DNA of 22,206 nt from Treponema sp. (GCA_031288815.1 JAITQR010000166.1:1-22206), one strand, 5' to 3'; counted from the stretch's first letter, positions 6,810 through 14,906 are shown. Translations and numbers: made by a program. Notes: generated from the letters alone by a model not told the origin.

Positions 6810-8366
6810 TTATTCCGCGCCTACCATTTTCGCGATTTCAGCCGAACCTTCCTCCAGCGGAGCCGCCTTGATGTAACTGAAGGGATCTTTTTCGTACCAT
6901 TCCTTTTTAAACGGAAGCGGTACATTGGCCTTCATCTGTTTGTTGTATTCAAAGTTGCGGAATCTCCTTACCAGGCGTCTGGCGAATTCAAAGACGCCGT
7001 TGTAACCAACATAGTTGTACTGGCGGCCGAAAAGGGGGATCAGCGGAAGCCCGTGGCGGGAGGTAACGTTCTGGCCTCCCGGATGAACCACGCAGATGTC
7101 CGGCTTGATCTTGGTAATGATATTGGAGGTCTCAAAGGGCTGGCTCGTGGCTACCGAGTAGAGCACGTCGTCAACGTCATGGAGGTTCTCAAACATGGGT
7201 TCCACAAAACGGTCGTAATGGTGGGCCTTAAAACCCACGATCTCCATTCCCAGGTCCTGCATAATTTCGCCCGAGGACACAATACGGATCTCCCCACCCA
7301 GAAGGTAAACCCGTTTGCCTCGGAGCTTCTCGCGGAAAGGAACCAGGGCTTTTTGGAGCTCCTGGTTTTCATTTTTAATGAGAGCCTCGACTTCCCTCTC
7401 AAGTTTGAAATGCCCCGCTATCCGGCGCAGCCATTTGTCCGTGTTTTTCCTGCCTATGGGCATCACGTCGACCACAAAGGGAACACCGTATTTTGTTTCG
7501 ATGTGCTGGATAAAGTAGTCGTCGTGGGTTCCGCAGAGGCTGACGTTGAGGCTTGTCTCCAGCATATATTGAAAATCCTCGGGTTCCGCGTATACCGGGA
7601 GGAACGTTACTTTGAGGTCCAGCGATTCAAGGACGCGCCGGATCTCCAGTTCGTCCTCGTAACTCAGGGAGCCCATATTAAGGATATTGACCTTGCGGCT
7701 CTTCCTGAACCGTTCAAGGGCCAGTCGCTCGTCCTGTTCCCATATATTTCTGCGCCGTTTGGGCGGCCTGACGAGCTTTTTGAGATAGCCGTGATAGACA
7801 GAATCGTAAGCCGTGGCCATAAGCTTTGTTTTGAAACCCTCGCAGTGAACCGGTATCAGAGTCGCCGAAACCTGTTTCTGGAGGTCCTCAAGGATGGCGT
7901 CAACATCGTCGCCGATAAGGGCGGGCACGCAGCTTACGGCCACCACGATGGTCTCGGGCCTCAATTCCCTTTCCGCGTAGAGAACCGCTTCCCGCAGTTT
8001 CCGCTCGCCCCCGGTGATAACATCGCTTTCGTCAAGATTGGTGCTTAGCATAACGATGCCTTCGGCCTTGGGATCGATAAGGCGTTTCCTTGCCCTGTTG
8101 GGGCCCCAGTTCTGCACCGAGGCGATTCCGCAGCCCACCACCCCGTGCAAAATGGTAGCCGAATTCCTTAAGGAATTGATCGTGCCCAGAGACAGATTGA
8201 ACTGGCAGCCCTGGGATTCGGTGAACCTTCTCTGGGCCAGGTTGGTGCAGCCGTTCCTGGCGGCCCCTTCGCAGGTTCTGATCTGGGAGCACACGCCGCC
8301 GAATGCTATCGCCGCCCTCAGCCGGTCTTCCCGTGAGGGGGGTCCCTTCGCGTCCAAATAATCCAT
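6810..8366 (-). CDS. NifD-like catalytic subunit of a nitrogenase-like reductase
   Basis: A 518-residue member of the nitrogenase component 1 superfamily. P-cluster ligands equivalent to NifD C62, C88 and C154 are C54 (QGCQF), C79 (HGVVGCG) and C146 ([11 protein letters not shown]). C278 ([11 protein letters not shown]) matches the cofactor-binding Cys275. The cofactor His442 position is Val453 ([12 protein letters not shown]). By hand alignment the NifD residues Val70, Arg96, Gln191 and His195 correspond to Thr62, Trp87, Met183 and Tyr187, so canonical N2 chemistry is unlikely. Three further N-terminal cysteines (C26, C32, C40) have no NifD counterpart that I recall. AGGAGG lies 5 nt before the ATG. 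A NifE-like scaffold role is the alternative, but only one D/K pair exists here, favouring a catalytic role like MarD. Confidence 0.85.
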   Translation of the reverse strand: MDYLDAKGPPSREDRLRAAIAFGGVCSQIRTCEGAARNGCTNLAQRRFTESQGCQFNLSLGTINSLRNSATILHGVVGCGIASVQNWGPNRARKRLIDPKAEGIVMLSTNLDESDVITGGERKLREAVLYAERELRPETIVVAVSCVPALIGDDVDAILEDLQKQVSATLIPVHCEGFKTKLMATAYDSVYHGYLKKLVRPPKRRRNIWEQDERLALERFRKSRKVNILNMGSLSYEDELEIRRVLESLDLKVTFLPVYAEPEDFQYMLETSLNVSLCGTHDDYFIQHIETKYGVPFVVDVMPIGRKNTDKWLRRIAGHFKLEREVEALIKNENQELQKALVPFREKLRGKRVYLLGGEIRIVSSGEIMQDLGMEIVGFKAHHYDRFVEPMFENLHDVDDVLYSVATSQPFETSNIITKIKPDICVVHPGGQNVTSRHGLPLIPLFGRQYNYVGYNGVFEFARRLVRRFRNFEYNKQMKANVPLPFKKEWYEKDPFSYIKAAPLEEGSAEIAKMVGAE

Positions 8367-8389
8367 ACATTCCTCCTAAACAGTGTCTG

Positions 8390-8433
8390 TCCGTAATGCG
8401 GACGCATTACGGACTCGGACCGCGGGTCCGCGG
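8390..8433. repeat. Two stem-loops between the nifK-like and nifD-like genes
   Basis: TCCGTAATGCG (8390-8400) and CGCATTACGGA (8403-8413) form a perfect 11-bp inverted repeat with a 2-nt centre. Immediately next, CCGCGG (8420-8425) and CCGCGG (8428-8433) form a second one. They occupy most of the 87-nt gap upstream of the NifD-like RBS and have no U-tract, so an mRNA-processing or stability role or a DNA-level palindrome is more likely than termination. Confidence 0.6.
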
Positions 8434-8453
8434 CTTCCTTGAAATAGCGCGGC

Positions 8454-9794
8454 TTACAAATTCGATACCAGCGCGGAAATAGTGTCCTCGGTAAAAGTCA
8501 GTCCCCCGGTAAAACCGGCGTAGGCCTTGTTCATGACGCATTTTCCCGTCAGCGGATAGCTCACCGGAATAAGGGCATAGTTAAACTCTTCCGCAAAGTT
8601 TCTTTCGATGCTGCCCCCGAATACCACCGTCGGGCTCATGGCGTCGTAATAACGCCTGCCGTCGTTCCGGGGCCAAATCTCCGCAAGGTGCCGCTTTACC
8701 GAAGAAGCGTCGGTTTCAAAAAAGACCTGGGGCTCAAGGCCCGAATTGAGGTTTTTGAAAACCGATCTCACATGTTCCTGCCTGTCCGCCGGGATGCCGT
8801 CAATGATCACCACCAGCTCCGGCAGCCAGCTTAATTCGTCCGAGATAAAGCGCGTAATGGCCGGAGCGTAATTGGAGTCCGCCACGATGATGGCGTAACG
8901 CTGTAAGTCCATGTCGTTCAGGACATCGGCGACGCGGAAGAAGTAATCGTAATATATTTCCTTTTCTTCTTTGAGGATCTCGCTGACTTTTTCGTTCGGA
9001 ATGTTGAGGGCCCCGGCAACGTCCCGCAGGAACCTCTCCGAGGCGAGGGCGCCGATGGGGAAGGGCGTAACCAGGTAGGGAATACCGTGGACTTCCTGGA
9101 AATGCCGGGCGCTGTCTATGCCGGCGTTGTTTGAAACGACGATATTGAGCGCGGCGTTCCCGGCGTTTCTGAGGTTTTCCAGGGTCTCACCCTCGCCGAA
9201 GAAGGTGTTTACCTTGAGCCCGAGTTTTGAGAGGAGCCGCTTGATCTCGCGGAGGTTCCCTTTCCAAAAAATATCGAAGGCCGGCACGATTCCCAGGATA
9301 TTTACGCTTTTGGGGTCTTTTTTCGTCTGGGGCCTGATGTACTTGGACGCGAGTCCCTGCATGACCAGTTCGTAGCCGTAGAAACTGTTCCCCTTAAAGC
9401 TCGGCGTCGGGATGCCCAGTACCGGGACTTTGCTGTCTTTAAACTCGGCGGTTACCGCTTCGGTGTCGTCGTTTATCATGTCAACCATACAGCCGGTGAT
9501 CACCACGTAGAGATCGCCGTCAACGATTTCGAGGGTAGACTGAATCTCCTCCCTCAGCCTGGCCTCGCCGCCAAAGACCACGTCCTGCTCCACCACGTTG
9601 GATGAGGGCATGGCCTGGCCGCCGCAGTATCCGGAACCCATATAACCGGCGCTGGAATTGATGGCGTTATTCAGGTTGCCCGCGCATCCGGCGGAACCGT
9701 GAACAATAGTAACCGTCCTGGACAGGGCGTGAAGGGTTCCCATGGCGCCGCCCAAAGCGCAGGAGAACCTCGGTCTGTCAATAAATGTGCTCAT
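8454..9794 (-). CDS. NifK-like subunit of a nitrogenase-like reductase
   Basis: A 446-residue component 1 protein. The ATG at 9794 is preferred because AGGAGG lies 8 nt upstream; a GTG three codons earlier overlaps that RBS. P-cluster ligands equivalent to NifK C70, C95 and C153 are C12 (RFSCALGG), C37 (HGSAGCAGN) and C102 (ITGCMVDMINDD). The CMxxxINDD form marks it as K/N-like rather than D/E-like. It lacks the long N-terminal arm of NifK and is shorter than typical NifK (about 520 residues), closer to NifN or other nitrogenase-like K subunits. It should pair with the NifD-like protein as a heterotetramer. Here K precedes D, the reverse of canonical nifDK order. Confidence 0.84.
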   Translation of the reverse strand: MSTFIDRPRFSCALGGAMGTLHALSRTVTIVHGSAGCAGNLNNAINSSAGYMGSGYCGGQAMPSSNVVEQDVVFGGEARLREEIQSTLEIVDGDLYVVITGCMVDMINDDTEAVTAEFKDSKVPVLGIPTPSFKGNSFYGYELVMQGLASKYIRPQTKKDPKSVNILGIVPAFDIFWKGNLREIKRLLSKLGLKVNTFFGEGETLENLRNAGNAALNIVVSNNAGIDSARHFQEVHGIPYLVTPFPIGALASERFLRDVAGALNIPNEKVSEILKEEKEIYYDYFFRVADVLNDMDLQRYAIIVADSNYAPAITRFISDELSWLPELVVIIDGIPADRQEHVRSVFKNLNSGLEPQVFFETDASSVKRHLAEIWPRNDGRRYYDAMSPTVVFGGSIERNFAEEFNYALIPVSYPLTGKCVMNKAYAGFTGGLTFTEDTISALVSNL

Positions 9795-9857
9795 AAAAAA
9801 CACCTCCTAATAAAAGTACCGAAGATTTAACCCCGGCCCCACGGACAACGTAAAATA

Positions 9858-10760
9858 TTATCCGTGCGAAAAGGTCTCCTCGGTTTCCGCTTGTTTTTTC
9901 GCTTCTCCATAAACAAGAGAAGAAATGTCCCCCCTTCCGGGAATGCCGATCGCGTCGGCCCGGCAGTGCTGGCAGTGTTTAAATACCGGAAGATACTTTT
10001 CGGCTTCCTCTCTGGCCCGGTTAAGAACCTCGCAGTCCGGGGCGTCCCATCCGGCGAATTCGTTTTGGGGCAGGAGCGGGATGATGTTGATAATGGACGC
10101 CCCCAGGGCGCTTACGGTTTTGGCGATCTCCCCTACGTGATCGTCGTTTACGCCCGGAATAAGGACTATGTTGATCTTGATCACCAGCCCCAGATGGGCG
10201 GCTTTTTTAATCCCCCGCTTCTGGGCTTCGATCAGGACCGCCGCGCCTTCGGTACCCTTAAGGATTTCGCCTTCCCAAAGGACATGGGAAACTATCCTGT
10301 CCAGGACAACCGGATCAACGGCATTGACCGTTACCGTCAGGGTTTTGACCCATACCCGGACCAAATCGGCCGCGTAAGGCTCCAAAAGAAGCCCGTTGGT
10401 GGACATGCAGTTGATAAGATACGGAAACTCCCGGTGGATGATCTCGAATGTCCTGATCGCCTTATCCGTAGCCAGCGTGTCCCCCGGCCCCGCGATGCCC
10501 GCGACGCTTATCTCGGGGCAGAGCTCCAGGGACTTTCTGACCACTTCCACCGCTTCTTCGGGTTTCAGGATCTTCAGGCTTACCCCCGGCCTGTTTTCGG
10601 CCTTGTTAAAAGCCCTCCTGCAAAACCGGCACTGGATATTGCAGGTCGGGCTTACCGGGAGATGTATCCTCCCCCGGTTGGCGTTGGCTTCGCCGGAAAA
10701 GCAGGGATGTTTGAGGGAGGCCCTGAGTTCGGTCAGCGGGGTGGAACCGGCTTCTCTCAT
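9858..10760 (-). CDS. NifB-type radical SAM cofactor-assembly enzyme
   Basis: A 300-residue radical SAM protein matching the core of NifB, which fuses two 4Fe-4S clusters and inserts carbide to form the 8Fe-9S-C precursor. Seen: KHPCFSGEAN (17-26, the NifB His-Pro-Cys motif), HLPVSPTCNIQCRFC (33-47) with the SAM-cluster cysteines C40, C44 and C47, ENRPGV (55-60), GIAGPGDTLA (88-97) and the C-terminal HCQHCRADAIG (262-272). The C-terminal NifX-like domain of many NifB proteins is absent. The Cys of the classical YDCANESRPGV motif is Lys53 here. The ATG overlaps closely with the end of the cysteine synthase gene (TAGCATG). The NifB family is clear; whether it makes the standard NifB-cofactor is inferred. 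Confidence 0.88.
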   Translation of the reverse strand: MREAGSTPLTELRASLKHPCFSGEANANRGRIHLPVSPTCNIQCRFCRRAFNKAENRPGVSLKILKPEEAVEVVRKSLELCPEISVAGIAGPGDTLATDKAIRTFEIIHREFPYLINCMSTNGLLLEPYAADLVRVWVKTLTVTVNAVDPVVLDRIVSHVLWEGEILKGTEGAAVLIEAQKRGIKKAAHLGLVIKINIVLIPGVNDDHVGEIAKTVSALGASIINIIPLLPQNEFAGWDAPDCEVLNRAREEAEKYLPVFKHCQHCRADAIGIPGRGDISSLVYGEAKKQAETEETFSHG

Positions 10761-10761
10761 G

Positions 10762-11709
10762 CTAAACGGGCCTCTCTAGGCTGTCGAAAAGCGGGGTGCT
10801 AAGGTAACGTTCCCCCGTGTCCGGCAAAAGGACCACCACGGTCTTATCCTCGAACTCAGGCCGCCTGGCGATCTGGGTCGCGGCGAAAGCCGCCGCTCCC
10901 GAAGAAATGCCCACCAGAAGGCCCTGGTTGGCGGCGAGGAGCTGGGCGGTTTCATAGGCGTCCTGGGTTCGCACTTTAAAAATCTCGTCGTAGATTTTTG
11001 TGTTGAGCACTTTCGGCACGAAACCGGCGCCTATTCCCTGTATCTTGTGGGGGGAAGGCGCCGATCCCGAAAGGACCGCCGAATCGTAAGGCTCCACGGC
11101 GAATATTTTTACATCCGGATTTTTTTCTTTAAGGAATTCCCCCACCCCCGTGATGGTGCCGCCGGTTCCGACGCCAGCCACAAAGGCGTCTACCCGGCCC
11201 TCCGTATCCCTCCATATCTCGGGCCCCGTGGTCTTTTTGTGAATATCGGGATTGGCGGGATTGTCAAATTGCTGTGGAATATAGGAGCCCTCAATCCGGG
11301 CCCGGAGCTCCTCGGCCTTGCGGACCGCGCCCTTCATTCCCTGGGCGCCGGGGGTAAGGACCAGTTCGGCGTTAAGGGCCTGAACGAGCTTACGGCGCTC
11401 CATACTCATGCTGTCGGGCATGACGAGAATGATCCGGTAACCCTTGGCGGCCGCCACAAAGGCAAGGCCGACGCCGGTGTTTCCGCTGGTAGGTTCGATA
11501 AGAACCGTATCTTTATTGATGAAGCCCCTGGCCTCGGCGTCCTCGATCATCGAAAGGGCGATACGGTCCTTTACGCTTCCCAGAGGATTAAAATACTCCA
11601 GCTTGGCCAAAAGCCTGGCCCTGATATTGAACCCCTCGCCATACCTGCCCAAATCCAGAAGCGGCGTGTCGCCAATCAGTTCGGTCAGTTGTTTCGCAAT
11701 CTTTGCCAT
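10762..11709 (-). CDS. cysK: Cysteine synthase (O-acetylserine sulfhydrylase), PLP enzyme
   Basis: A 315-residue fold-type II PLP enzyme that should exchange the acetyl group of O-acetylserine for sulfide, giving cysteine. Seen: NPLGSVKDR with PLP-lysine K47, [11 protein letters not shown] (72-82), [21 protein letters not shown] (phosphate cup) and GISSGAA. The ATG at 11709 is chosen over a TTG seven codons upstream because GGGGG lies just before it and the protein then starts like CysK ([18 protein letters not shown]). It sits between importer and nitrogenase-like genes and is nearly fused to nifB (1-nt gap), so it probably captures sulfide, or a thiol, released by the reductase. Related cystathionine- or homocysteine-forming enzymes share these motifs, so substrate identity is not certain. 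Confidence 0.9.
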   Translation of the reverse strand: MAKIAKQLTELIGDTPLLDLGRYGEGFNIRARLLAKLEYFNPLGSVKDRIALSMIEDAEARGFINKDTVLIEPTSGNTGVGLAFVAAAKGYRIILVMPDSMSMERRKLVQALNAELVLTPGAQGMKGAVRKAEELRARIEGSYIPQQFDNPANPDIHKKTTGPEIWRDTEGRVDAFVAGVGTGGTITGVGEFLKEKNPDVKIFAVEPYDSAVLSGSAPSPHKIQGIGAGFVPKVLNTKIYDEIFKVRTQDAYETAQLLAANQGLLVGISSGAAAFAATQIARRPEFEDKTVVVLLPDTGERYLSTPLFDSLERPV

Positions 11710-11732
11710 TGGTACCCCCGTTACATTCAAAC

Positions 11733-11777
11733 CACCGGCCTCAGGGACGGTTTGTTCCCGCCCCGGTGTGGCCGGTG
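11733..11777. repeat. Inverted repeat between binding-protein and cysK genes
   Basis: CACCGGCC (11733-11740) and GGCCGGTG (11770-11777) pair perfectly around a 29-nt loop in the 82-nt gap. It could be an mRNA stability or processing hairpin. No U-tract follows on the minus strand. Confidence 0.45.
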
Positions 11778-11791
11778 CTTAATTAAAACCC

Positions 11792-12865
11792 CTACTTCGC
11801 CGGCGGATTGCCGTAGAGATTATCAGGCACCCCGTCCAGGGCCACGAAGACCCGGTTAGTCAGTTCGTCGCCGTCGATGTCGTCCTTGATAATGCCGATT
11901 CTCTTCAGATCGTTAACGTTTCTGGAAATCGCCTTCCGGGCCTCGCTCACCGAAGCCTTGTAATTGTAGGTCTTGAGGATCTCGGCGTTCACCTTGGGAT
12001 CGCCGGCCACGTGCTTCGCTTCCGCCAAAAGTTCGGCTGTTTTTTCGGGATTTTCCTGAACAAAGGCCGCGGCCCTCTGAATGGCCCTGACGAATTTCGC
12101 CGCCGCTTTGGGGTGTTCAAGGTAGAATCCCGTGCGAAGCTGAACCATGCAGCAGAATTCGTCCTTAAGGTAGTCGTCGGTCGCCTGGTTGATTATGACC
12201 TTTAGATCGTGCTCTAGTTCGGCCAGATATGCTGTGGGGTCTCCCAGGGCGATGGCGTCTACCTGCCCTGTCGAAATCGCCAGGGGAAGATCCGAAGCCT
12301 GGAATATGACAAAATCGACTTCGAGATTCGGAGGCGCCACGCCGATGCCGAGATTGGCCAGGGTCCTCTGGGTGATAACCGTGCTGCTTGCGGCCATTCC
12401 GCTGGTCCCGATTTTCTTTCCCTTGAGATCGGCCGCCCTATTGATGCCCGAGTTTTTTTTAACGAGAACCTTCTGGCATCCGGTGTGGATTCCAAGGGGT
12501 ATCTTGATGTCAAAACCGTTCGCCAAAGGCTGAATGGTGGTGGCCAGAAGCCCGGAGCCCACGTCGGTCTTTCCGGTGGTAAGGTTCATCTGGGACTCCC
12601 CTGTGGACTGAAACACCGCTTCCCACTTGAGACCTTCCTCCTCGTAGTAGCCAAGGGTCTCGGCGATAAAGTACGGGGCGCCGCAGAGCCCGGCGGTAAC
12701 GCCCCGGCCGATTTTAACCACATAGTTCTCGTCTTCATTGGCCGCCGGAATTCCCGCCGCCTCGGACGAACCCGCGGGCGCCTGTCCTCTGGCGTAAACG
12801 CCCCGCGGAAGAATGATTGCTCCCGCGCAAACCACCGCCCAAAAAAGAAACACGTTTCTTTTCAT
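11792..12865 (-). CDS. ABC transporter periplasmic binding protein, NMT1/SsuA/TauA type
   Basis: A 357-residue exported protein. An N-terminal signal peptide (MKRNVFLFWAVVCAGAIILP, cleavage probably after VYA at about 23-25) is followed by a NitT/TauT-type binding fold: GRGVTAGLCGAPYFIAETLG, the ESQMNLTTGKTDVGSG segment, NSGINRAADLKGKKIGTSG (hinge region) and QVDAIALGDPTAYLAEL. Such proteins bind nitrate, sulfonates, taurine, thiamine precursors or other small organic ligands; the ligand cannot be read from sequence. A run of small residues plus Cys (LGIHTGCQKVLVKK) lies near the expected pocket. GGAG lies 8 nt before the ATG. The 142-nt gap to the upstream ATPase gene has several inverted repeats, which may let this gene be expressed more strongly than its permease and ATPase. 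Confidence 0.88.
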   Translation of the reverse strand: MKRNVFLFWAVVCAGAIILPRGVYARGQAPAGSSEAAGIPAANEDENYVVKIGRGVTAGLCGAPYFIAETLGYYEEEGLKWEAVFQSTGESQMNLTTGKTDVGSGLLATTIQPLANGFDIKIPLGIHTGCQKVLVKKNSGINRAADLKGKKIGTSGMAASSTVITQRTLANLGIGVAPPNLEVDFVIFQASDLPLAISTGQVDAIALGDPTAYLAELEHDLKVIINQATDDYLKDEFCCMVQLRTGFYLEHPKAAAKFVRAIQRAAAFVQENPEKTAELLAEAKHVAGDPKVNAEILKTYNYKASVSEARKAISRNVNDLKRIGIIKDDIDGDELTNRVFVALDGVPDNLYGNPPAK

Positions 12866-12894
12866 ATTCTCTCTCCTTGTAGAAATTCTGTAGC

Positions 12895-12990
12895 CCGCCG
12901 ACGGCGGTTAAGAACCTGTTTCAAAAACATGCCTGTAAGGACCCGTTTCACCGCCGGTATTAGCGGTTGTTGTCCAGAAACTGAAGTTTC
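12895..12990. repeat. Cluster of short inverted repeats upstream of the binding-protein gene
   Basis: CCGCCG-A-CGGCGG (12895-12907), a single-arm copy of the dispersed core (ACCTGTTTCAAAAAC near 12914-12928), CCGC...GCGG (about 12951-12968) and CAGAAACT-GA-AGTTTCTG (about 12973-12990) fill the gap between ATPase stop and binding-protein RBS. This is typical placement for mRNA-stabilising hairpins in ABC importer operons. Confidence 0.4.
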
Positions 12991-13007
12991 TGAAAACTCT
13001 ATTTGTT

Positions 13008-13802
13008 TTATAAGTTATATTCAGGGTCCTTCCTGGTACCGGCGAAGTGCAGTATCTGTAATATCTGGGCCCTGAGCTTAAGAAAATCGGGATCGTCCCT
13101 CTGCCGCGGCCTCCCGATTTCAACGGTGATAATCTTCTCGATCTTCGCGGGCCTGGCGGACATAACCACGATTCGGTCGGCCATATAAATAGCCTCGTCC
13201 ACGTCGTGTGTCACCATAATGGTAGTCATCTTCCGCTCCTGCCAGAGCTTGAGTATTTCGTCCTGCATGTTCATCCTGGTAAAGGCGTCAAGGGCTCCCA
13301 GGGGCTCGTCCAGGAGGAGGGCCTTAGGATTGTTAACCAGGGCCCTGGCCAGGGACGCCCGCTGCTGCATTCCCCCCGAAAGATGGTGGGGATAGGATTT
13401 TTCAAAACCCTCAAGACCGACCAGGCGGAAAAAACCGGGGATCGTGTGCTTTTCCGTTTTGTACACGTGCCGCGCCCGGAGCCCGTAGGCGATGTTGTCC
13501 CAGATGGTATACCAGGGGTAAAGGGTCGGGTCCTGAAAAACGAGTCCCCGGTCAAAACCGGGCCGGTGAATCTCCTCGTCGTCAAGCGAGAGGCTTCCCT
13601 TTTCAGCGTTGATAAGCCCGGCGATAAGACGGAGCAGCGTAGACTTGCCGCAGCCCGAGGGCCCGATAAGCGAAATAAATTCCCCGCTGGCAAAACGCAG
13701 GCTTACGCCGTTGAGCACCAGAATATCCGACCCGTCCGGCTGCGGAAACGACTTGCTCACGTTTTCAATAAATATGTTTCCCCGGTTCACTTGGCTTACC
13801 AT
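13008..13802 (-). CDS. ABC transporter ATPase, SsuB/TauB/NrtD type
   Basis: A 264-residue ATPase that drives the importer. Seen: Walker A GPSGCGKST (47-55), Q-loop VFQDPTLYPWYT (88-99), signature LSGGMQQR (141-148), Walker B ALLLDEPLGALD (161-172) and switch His199 in VTHDVDEA. The ALLLDEPLGALDAFTR segment and the C-terminal PRQRDDPDFLKLR tail are characteristic of the NitT/TauT (sulfonate, nitrate, taurine) subfamily. Its ATG overlaps the permease stop by several bases (ATGGTAA), so the pair is translationally coupled. The subfamily is firm; the transported substrate is not. Confidence 0.92.
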   Translation of the reverse strand: MVSQVNRGNIFIENVSKSFPQPDGSDILVLNGVSLRFASGEFISLIGPSGCGKSTLLRLIAGLINAEKGSLSLDDEEIHRPGFDRGLVFQDPTLYPWYTIWDNIAYGLRARHVYKTEKHTIPGFFRLVGLEGFEKSYPHHLSGGMQQRASLARALVNNPKALLLDEPLGALDAFTRMNMQDEILKLWQERKMTTIMVTHDVDEAIYMADRIVVMSARPAKIEKIITVEIGRPRQRDDPDFLKLRAQILQILHFAGTRKDPEYNL

Positions 13803-14815
13803 CGTATGGTCCCCTTTTGCCAGGCCAGCGCCCGGTTCCTTAGTTTGAATTGTAGATTTATGAGCAGCGAGAAGGTAATCGCGATCACGATAAGGGCGCT
13901 GTATATATTGGCGTACGCCAGGGTTTCGCGCTGCCAGTTAATGTACCAGCCGATTCCGAATTTGCACCCGATCATCTCCGCCGCCATGAGAGTGAGGAAG
14001 GACGAGGAAGTTCCGTTAAAGAGGCCGGCGAAAATGCTGGGCATGGCCCCCGGAAGGGCGATGGTCAACACGTTCCGCAAATCGCTCGCGCCGAGAGTGC
14101 TGGAAACCTCAAAATAACTTTTCCTCACGTTCATGATCCCCGAACTGGTGAGGATCGTGGTGGGGAACCAGACCCCCAGGGCGATAAGCCAGACCGAGGC
14201 CCAGGTAGCCCTGGGGAAAACGACCAGCGCCATGGGTATCCAGGCCGTGGACGGAATGGGCCCGACTATTCTGATTAGGGGCTGAATCCAGTAGTTGATT
14301 TTGGGGCTCCAGCCGATAAGCGTACCGGTCAAAACGCCGGTAAAGGCGCCGAGTAAAAATCCGGTCAGGAGGAGCCTGAGCGAAAAGACAAGGCACTTGA
14401 GGATGAAAAGCCAATCCGTAACAAACACCCCCAATACCCTTTCGACCGCGGGGAAGTAGAGGCTGGGCAGAAAATTCAGCTTGACGGTGACGACGTTGTA
14501 AAGATTGAGGAAGAGAAAAACAACGCCGTAGAAATACGATTTATAGGCATACCGTTTGCGGAAATCCGGGTAAAACACGCTCAGAATAACCAGGCCCGTT
14601 GCCGCGAAAATCAGCAGGACGCAGACGTAGCCGAAATACGGCAGGACTTTGGGTTTGTAGTCCCAGGCCGTAGGCAGCGCGGTATGCAGGACATACATCA
14701 GGGTGACTGAAACCAGCGGCTGGAGGGTACGCCAGTCAAAATAAATCCCCCGGGCGCCGGCCAGGCCTTGCGGCTCGGCGGTGCTGTCAAAAAACTTTGC
14801 CCTCGCGTCAGACAT
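13796..14815 (-). CDS. ABC transporter permease, SsuC/TauC type with extra N-terminal membrane segments
   Basis: A 339-residue inner-membrane protein. The C-terminal part (about 125-335) is a standard BPD_transp_1 permease with the coupling-helix (EAA) motif STLGASDLRNVLTIALPGAM at about 239-258. Ahead of it are about three more hydrophobic segments (31-48, 57-82, 93-110) that the usual 250-270-residue SsuC lacks. AAGGAGG lies just upstream of the ATG. It is the first gene after the leader terminator and operator-like region, and overlaps the ATPase gene. It should form the importer with the ATPase and binding protein. Confidence 0.88.
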   Translation of the reverse strand: MSDARAKFFDSTAEPQGLAGARGIYFDWRTLQPLVSVTLMYVLHTALPTAWDYKPKVLPYFGYVCVLLIFAATGLVILSVFYPDFRKRYAYKSYFYGVVFLFLNLYNVVTVKLNFLPSLYFPAVERVLGVFVTDWLFILKCLVFSLRLLLTGFLLGAFTGVLTGTLIGWSPKINYWIQPLIRIVGPIPSTAWIPMALVVFPRATWASVWLIALGVWFPTTILTSSGIMNVRKSYFEVSSTLGASDLRNVLTIALPGAMPSIFAGLFNGTSSSFLTLMAAEMIGCKFGIGWYINWQRETLAYANIYSALIVIAITFSLLINLQFKLRNRALAWQKGTIRW

Positions 14816-14840
14816 TAATTCCTCCTTAGGCAGTCCCCAT

Positions 14841-14882
14841 AAAAAAAACCAGAGAACGGGGCTTCGCCTTGTTCTCTGGTTT
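14841..14882 (-). terminator. Intrinsic terminator in the leader of the importer/nitrogenase-like operon
   Basis: On the minus strand a 12-bp perfect stem (AAACCAGAGAAC with GTTCTCTGGTTT; plus-strand arms 14846-14857 and 14871-14882) with an inner GGC-GAA-GCC stem is followed by eight U residues. It ends about 25 nt before the permease ATG, leaving no room for another promoter between. If the promoter at 14943-14972 is used, this is a leader attenuator. It would also stop transcripts coming from the YezD gene. Confidence 0.85.
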
Positions 14883-14906
14883 TCCAGTCAAACAATAATC
14901 TTAATT

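Noticed and set aside
7053..8048. Long plus-strand open frame of 331 codons opposite the nifD-like gene
   Set aside because: It is the antisense shadow of a gene with conserved cysteine motifs and shows no family pattern of its own.
5927..9794. Calling the H/D/K genes a standard N2-fixing nitrogenase (nifHDK)
   Set aside because: The NifD-like protein lacks the cofactor His and several N2-reduction residues, the gene order is reversed, no nifE, nifN or nifV is present, and the neighbours are sulfur-type genes.
5927..9794. Protochlorophyllide/chlorophyllide reductase (BchLNB) or Ni-sirohydrochlorin reductase (CfbCD)
   Set aside because: A NifB homologue and the cofactor Cys278 are present, which those cofactor-free enzymes do not need, and no tetrapyrrole genes are nearby.
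14841..14882. Plus-strand use of the leader terminator
   Set aside because: On the plus strand only three T residues follow the stem and no plus-strand gene lies upstream, whereas the minus strand has U8.
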